Below are positions 58,237 to 64,000 of a DNA stretch of 64,000 nt, piece by piece. Each line of letters opens with the position of its first letter. Within the stretch, counting starts at the first letter, position 1. Below the pieces are notes generated by a model. The model saw only the letters and a program-made list of their open reading frames with translations, ran no database searches and was not told the origin of the DNA. The stretch comes from Coffea arabica. Taxonomy: Eukaryota; Streptophyta; Magnoliopsida; Gentianales; Rubiaceae. A program made the translations under genes and the position numbers. The stretch lies in NCBI RefSeq assembly GCF_036785885.1, contig NC_092329.1:4774001-4838000 (forward strand), read 5' to 3'.

Positions 58237-60694
58237 TTCTTCTATGTGTAAGATACTTGATTTTGGTATCATTTTGTTCCTTTCCTCTTTCGCTCATAAT
58301 CTTCGTTATCGTGTGGCTTTTTCTTTGGATGAGTATTTCATGTCACGGCTTCTAATTAGAGTATCCCTCTTTTTTTAAGTTACCGTGATGAATTTTGGAT
58401 CGTATAACTAATTTGTCTACTGGCCCGCTGTAGCAATATATAGTCTAAACTTTCTAGGATCAGATCAGCACCAATCAAAGGTAGAAATATAACCTTATAG
58501 AGAGTTTTTGGGGGTTCAGCGAGAAGCTTTTTGGTATGGGAGGTTCCTAAGTCCTAAACTCGACTTCTAGACTTTTGAGGAGAAGATAAATAGTTTCAAG
58601 GAAGAACAAAGATATAAAAATGAAGGCGCATGTGATTTTTCTCTTTCATCTAAGCCAGACAACTACTTTTAGTATTCTCTTTCATCTAAAAGACTACATC
58701 TTGTAATCTTGTATTCCTGTTGATGCTCTTGGCGGCCTTTTTTTCAATTAAAAATAAAAACTTTATCTATTACCTAACAAGAAATGAATAGGAAATCTCA
58801 TACATGTTTGCTCTTGAGCAGGGTTAGATGTGAAAGGGAAAGCTTTAGGTCTCATGACAGAGTCAATACCCCAAAAGTAAAGTCGCTGGTTATGAAATCC
58901 AAGTATACATCATACTATCACTCCTTTTGCTGAATTTTCAAAAACTGATCGTGATGAGCCACACAAATGACAAGCGTTAATCTTCTTAATCCAAGGAAGA
59001 GACTTTGTCCCCGTGACAGAGGAGTGTCAGCTCATGCATAATATTCTGCATACAATATATCTTTCTCCTCTCTCTCGTGAACTAATTTTTCTCATGTCTG
59101 TGCTCAGAAAATAGCTCTGGGTGCTGATGAAAGAGACAAATATCAGAAGGTTTTGAACATCTCAAAACACTGGTGGTAGCATCATCAGCTGTGACATGGG
59201 TGTTGAGCTTCCAATGCCTTGGTCAATGAATATTTGCATCTTCAAGCTCTGGCCCACTTTTGTTGTTGGCGCGGCTGAATATTATGTTTCTGTGCATTAT
59301 AGCTCGCTTTGAGATGATTTCTTGAAGGCATATGTGAGATAGAAGATCATACTTCAATAGTTGCATGGCAGAGGGAAACTAGTTTTGGTAGGATCTGAAA
59401 ATTGTAAAATGACGTTCTCGAAACTAGTTGCTGCTATACCACTTCTGCTGTAAGTTGATGTTCTATCTGGTCTTTAAAGTTGTGTACAAAAACTTTTGAG
59501 TTGGATGATGTACAAGTATGAATGTAACGCTCGATGCCCATGGATAAGACACGATTGTTTATCAGGTGGTTTTAGTTCTCTGTTTGAGATTCAATTTTCT
59601 AATGACTGGCTACTAATAGCCTGCACATCTCAGCCTGTTGATAGTATTCCCACTTACAAGGGAGAAATGAATAATGCTCTGAATAAGCTCACAAATTGAA
59701 TGTCTGGAGATAACATATTTTGCCAGGTTCATACGGGAGCTAAAACTTCGCACAAATCTAAAAAACGCTAAGACAATTTACCGTCTGTATATCATCAGCT
59801 CAGACTTGGGATTCCTGTGCTTCCATGTTGAGTTCATTATTTGTAAAGGGTTTCTTTACATTGATCTTTAGTATTGATTCAAAGCTCCAGGGAGGAAACT
59901 CAGTACGTTCATTGCAGGAAAAACTAGAGTGACTAAAGAGATCAAATTGATGTGTAGTTCCAGCATTAGATTGCTGAAGTTCAGGTAGCATTTAGTAAAT
60001 GCGACGCATGCTATTATTGGGACCATTGCAGATGATCTAAAGTCGTGCCTTGCAAAAAGTTGTTATGGGAACTTCAATATGTGAAAGCATGTGTTTAAAA
60101 AGAAAAAGGCAAAAGGTGCTCACAATTATTGCTCTCAGGACCCTTTCTCCTTGTGTTGAATTCAGTAAAGTTGCTAACATCACTTTCTCAAACTACATAT
60201 GATACCAAATTGCTATATTCTTTTCGAGTAATAATACTATCATGGACAAAGCATCACTTTTAACAACAATTTTCAGTTAGTAGTCATTGTTTGGTATCAA
60301 GTTTGTGCTTTATACTAACTAGTTTTACTTTAGGATGAAGTAAAACTGAAAATAGTCGCAAAACTAAAACTAGCTACACAAAGCTTGCAGGATCCAAAGG
60401 TCCGCAGACTTTTGTTTTGGGTCAGAAGGAATTCAGGAATCCATGTATAATTATGGGTTTCAGAATTTAATTAGTTGAACTTTCTTCTCTGCTTTTAACT
60501 TTATCTTTACACCAAAGATAAAAAAGTTTAGATAGAGATAAGATAGAGATGGGTTGGAAGGCCACTGTCAGTCACCCGAGTATTTCAATGCGAACATCAA
60601 ATGAGACGTGCAAATACGAGCGCTTATTTAGTTCTGTATCCTGTTTTTCACCTGCAACTTCCATCCAACTCAACAAATCATCATTACTTGCGAT
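58237..60694. other. Spacer after the TPR-like gene
   Basis: About 2.5 kb without a recognised gene. The first few hundred bases are 3' untranslated region. Frames at 59496-59699 and 59800-59991 have no support. The last 200 bp hold the leader of the following gene. Confidence 0.4.
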
Positions 60695-61570
60695 ATGAGT
60701 ATTCCTCGTCAAGAAGAACCACCAAATACAACCAAGAGATGCAAATGTCTTTCTGCCACCCTCAAGGATGCATTTTCCAACTGCCGCACCCACCATGAAG
60801 AGTCATCAGATCCCTCAAAAAGATGCAAATTTCGCACTTCAACTCTGAGGGATGCATTTTCTGACTGCCATACTTTTCGCGGAAGGCTTTCTTCCCCGAC
60901 CCCAGAAGATGATCATCTTCCTTACGGTGACTATGATGATGAAGAAGTACTGTACTAATTGATGTCAAATGTTTTTGTATTTTCTGTTTCATTAAGAATG
61001 AAGCACTCAGATTCAGTGCTGAGTGGGGGGAGTTCGATTCAGCGATAAAAAAAACCACCTCCTTTTACTCCTCTTTTTCACCTAAAAGAGCACCTAAAAA
61101 CACGTTTATGGGTTTGTTGCTTGCAGATATTTGTCTCAGCCATCATAAGTACATACATGGAGTCCAAAAACAGCCGCAATTCCGGGCTTACAGTGGATAA
61201 TTTCAGCTGGGCTTTATCTCCAGAAACCAGAGAACTCTTTGTTACTCCTAAGCCAATGCATCAAAAGGGCAATGATGATGAACCAATGGATGACTACTTC
61301 TCGCCCCATAGTCGTCTCTCTCGCTGTTCAACTGTTTCCAGCATGGGGGCATTTGCATCTGCTAAAACTGCATTTACCCGCAGCTCCAGCCTGGGCAGGA
61401 TTGATTTCCAGGATTTCTGGAGACGCCACTCAATTATTCAGGAGCTGAGTCATTGCCAGGGGTGGCCATTCGGCCTCTGCAGAAAGGCCTTGCTGCTGCC
61501 TCCTCTACCTAAATCCCCTTCAGATTCTTGGTTATGGCGTAAATCTACTGGAGTCATCAAAATACTGTAA
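60695..61570 (+). CDS. Uncharacterised plant protein with internal 28-residue duplication
   Basis: Two exons (60695-60946 and 61127-61570, GT-AG, phase 0) give 231 residues. Exon 1 contains a duplicated block: KRCKCLSATLKDAFSNCRT (14-32) and KRCKFRTSTLRDAFSDCHT (42-60). It is followed by an acidic stretch that runs across the splice into EEIFVSAIISTYMESK. Exon 2 has a Ser-rich centre (SRLSRCSTVSSMGAFASA, SSSLGRIDFQDFWRRHSI) and a conserved-looking end, GWPFGLCRKALLLPPLPK then SPSDSWLWRK. I feel this C-terminal block recurs in plant proteins, but I do not know its function. No membrane segment or enzyme motif is seen. The ATG is the first in frame. Confidence 0.78.
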
Positions 61571-62688
61571 CAAATTTAACTTTGTTTCAAGACCCATCCT
61601 GTATTTCCTGTCCTGTGCTGATATTTTTTTCAGAAGTAATTCACATTTGAAGGAGAAGAAAAGTTTCCGAGTTCGAACTTCACGACACCAAATAAACAAA
61701 AAAAGGCAACTGTAAACAGAGAATAAAAGAAGAAGGTCTAGTTGTCCTTTATGGGAAATGGATTTCGTTTTGACTTTTGAGATCCAATTTTAACTTTCCA
61801 AGCACCACAGCAGCTTTTAATATTAAGAAAAAGGAACCAGCCATCTTTCCTGCAACGTCAGTTTCATAACATGAACTTCAACTGCAATTGCCCGCCATTA
61901 AAATCCTGCAAAATCAAAAGAGGGGAAAACTGACAATCCACATAATCAACAGCATGAAACCAAAAGACCGACAGGTGGAGGCTATTGTAATTATACTAGC
62001 AACATAACTACAGCAGGATTATGAATATGTAATTGTCCACATAAAACAAAAATTTCAATAATGAGCCACAAAGACTGTAAACAGAAGCATTAAGCTTCAG
62101 AATTTGAGCCAAAAAAAAAGGCTTCAGAATTTGCCAATGACAGTTACTTGGGGAGAATTAATTTGAATAATCGCGGTAGAGTACCACTTTTATTTCACCC
62201 ACTAAGTCCAGAAGAAGTTTTGGAGCCAGATCATTGCTATTGGCTCGAGAACATGTCCTAGATTGCAGAATTTCTTGTGGGTGACAAAGAAAATAAACCG
62301 TGGAGGGGAAAAATAGGTCTTAGAAAGAAACACATTTACATGAATTTCTGTCAAACATACACAAGAAATTAAATACTAGAATTTTGCATCACATAAACTA
62401 AAGTGCAGCAAGAGAAAATTGCGAACAGTTTAGCTGAAAGAACAAAGATTAGATTCTGAAATGATGGATAGAGACATTGATTAGGCGTGCGGATGCACCA
62501 GTTTTCTCTACAAGCATTGCTAGACATTATTAATAACTTCCAAAATTTGTAGTCAAACTTGCTAACAGAAGTCGAAACATATATAAAGCCAACAGCATCA
62601 GGACTTAAAAACAACAATAGGCCCTCCATATTGTTCTTCAAGGGAAGAAAACATCGAAAGACCAGGCTCCATAATCCTTATTTCAAAC
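61571..62688. other. Convergent spacer holding two 3' untranslated regions
   Basis: The two flanking genes run toward each other, so this 1.1 kb holds their 3' untranslated regions. Short frames at 62369-62641 and 62559-62744 are incidental. Confidence 0.5.
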
Positions 62689-63813
62689 TTAAGATCTTTG
62701 TTCAACATAAGAACCAGCAAGTCCAGAAGTCCCAAGAACTGTGACCTGCAGTCAAGAATGCAAGCAGCCAAGTCAATGTTTCATCCACATCAGGCATACG
62801 TATCATTTGTTCACAAGTCACTGTTTATTTATAAAGCAAGAGAGATAATTAATTTCAAGTCACGTCCATTTACTGCCACTACCAAACAATGCAGTTGAGA
62901 AAATCATTTCTAATACTAATTTCTGGAACAATAAGTTTCATAGAAGAATGTCGACAAAACATATTCAGTTATAACACGAGCACGAACTCTTCAAAGTGAG
63001 ATAGAATCATAAAATCCTTTGAATGCAAGACATACATCATGAAAGTTGAAACAAATCAGACAGATTATACACAAGGCAGACCTAATTTCCAGCAGATTGG
63101 TTACTATAATGAATAGTTTTATGTTAAATTCATAAAAAATGAAGAAGGACATGTACAAAACCAGCCTAGACCCAATGAATATGATTTCTGCTAAGACAGG
63201 AAGAATGCCTCATGAAATCACTGGATGGAAAACCGTACCTTTCCCCACTCTGAATGAAGGCCACTGCACCTCATCTTTAGGTGTATCATTTTTGTACCTA
63301 ACTCAGTCTCAACTTTCTTTTTTAGATAGCCCTCTTCTGGACCAAATGCGCCCAAATATGCAACATAGCGCTGGTGGACAGTTTCTAGTGCATCAGCCAT
63401 TTCTTTTGGCAATGGCTTCACATCCTGCATAAAGAACAAAATTTTAGCATGTGGCAGTGGACTGAAAGTTAAAAATAAGTCAGTCCAAAACTTCATAGAA
63501 CTCATCTCACCTCACCACTTAGCCCAATGCTATCATCAATTGCCATCTTCAATGAAGTAAGAATCCCAGTGAACTCCTCAACCGCCTCTGCTGCACAAAA
63601 CACATTGGCCAATGCCTCCTGACTAGATTTGTCATCAGTTCCTTTAGACAGTGCTTTCTTCACATCATGGACAACTGCTGGAGGAAGCTCATCCCAGTTT
63701 GTGGCCATTAAGTCCTTAAACGCACATTCGATCTCTGAGTCTTTTATGTCAGGTGTATGAGCCACATCTTCAGAAAAATAACGAGCATTCCCAATTCTCA
63801 TGGTAAAAGGATT
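62689..63813 (-). CDS. Uncharacterised conserved plant protein, C-terminal part
   Basis: Three exons are visible (63511-63813, 63239-63424, 62689-62745), all phase 0 with GT-AG introns; earlier exons lie beyond the window end, as shown by the TTTTCAG acceptor at 63814. The 181 visible residues start NPFTMRIGNARYFSED, run through IKDSEIECAFKDLMATNWDE, LPPAVVHDVKKALSK and AAEAVEEFTGILTSLKMAID, then LPKEMADALETVHQRYVAYL, GAFGPEEGYLKKKVETELGT and KMIHLKMRCSGLHSEWGK, and end VTVLGTSGLAGSYVEQRS. The sequence is alpha-helical with no transmembrane segment. It looks strongly constrained and I believe this family is conserved in plants, but I cannot name a function. The last 18 codons sit alone in a tiny terminal exon after a 493-bp intron. 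Confidence 0.82.
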
Positions 63814-64000
63814 CTGAAAATCTATAATTCAGTGATGTCAAAATGAAGAAAATTAGATTCTAAGCGCAATCAAGAATGATAAACTTATACAATAGAAACT
63901 GATCAGAGGACAAAGCAAGGGAAAAACCTAAACAGACTTAAAAATAAAAAAATAAATAAAAAAAACTTAACCAGACTTAGTTTACATAGAAAGATACTTT
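63814..64000 (-). other. Intron of the partial gene at the window end
   Basis: AT-rich sequence upstream of the acceptor at 63814, with no coding signal; the preceding exon is outside the window. Confidence 0.6.

Noticed and set aside
1-64000. CRISPR arrays, bacterial operons, rRNA or tRNA genes
   Set aside because: None found; gene structure is eukaryotic throughout and no tRNA cloverleaf or rRNA motif was seen.

Overview
The window is nuclear DNA from a flowering plant, very probably a eudicot. It is AT-rich, its genes are split by short GT-AG introns with T-rich acceptors, and every recognisable protein is closest in kind to a plant family (lipin-type PAH, BKI1, plant PP2C, B3 domain, ORC2, DUF829). 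I infer an asterid-like dicot only from the general look of the proteins and repeats; the species cannot be named from sequence alone.

Layout. The minus strand carries the first seven genes: the 5' end of a phosphatidate phosphatase (PAH, 1-212), BKI1 (6068-7120), a nine-exon PP2C phosphatase (12022-16835), a B3-domain protein (about 22.5/23.7-25.7 kb), an FLDH-type short-chain dehydrogenase (27615-29607), a DUF829/TMEM53-like protein (30617-33752) and ORC2 (36824-39242). The plus strand carries a membrane-anchored cysteine-rich protein of unknown function (41867-48210), a DPH4-like J-domain protein (56207-56755), a small TPR-like protein (57862-58236) and an uncharacterised plant protein with an internal duplication (60695-61570). 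The last gene, again on the minus strand, is an uncharacterised conserved protein whose 5' end lies beyond the window (62689-63813).

Mobile DNA. One nearly whole and very young Ty3/gypsy chromovirus (Reina-like, 49417-54780) with 361-bp LTRs and a 5-bp target duplication sits between the cysteine-rich gene and DPH4, about 0.27 kb upstream of the mapped DPH4 leader intron donor. Three elements with terminal inverted repeats and matching 9-bp target duplications (977-1785, 34719-35271, 46509-47170) look like non-autonomous Mutator-type MITEs; one is inside an intron. Several shorter MITE copies, a tRNA-derived SINE and some microsatellites, including (AT)32 just past BKI1, fill the spacers.

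The genes are unrelated single-copy housekeeping or signalling genes and do not form an operon-like unit. The shared content with Arabidopsis (PAH2, BKI1 and a B3 gene all lie in At5g42700-At5g42870) points to old microsynteny. I saw no sign of a novel biological system. The most useful leads are the young retroelement next to DPH4, the MITE set with exact duplications, a GC-AG intron in ORC2, and three plant genes whose function I do not recognise.
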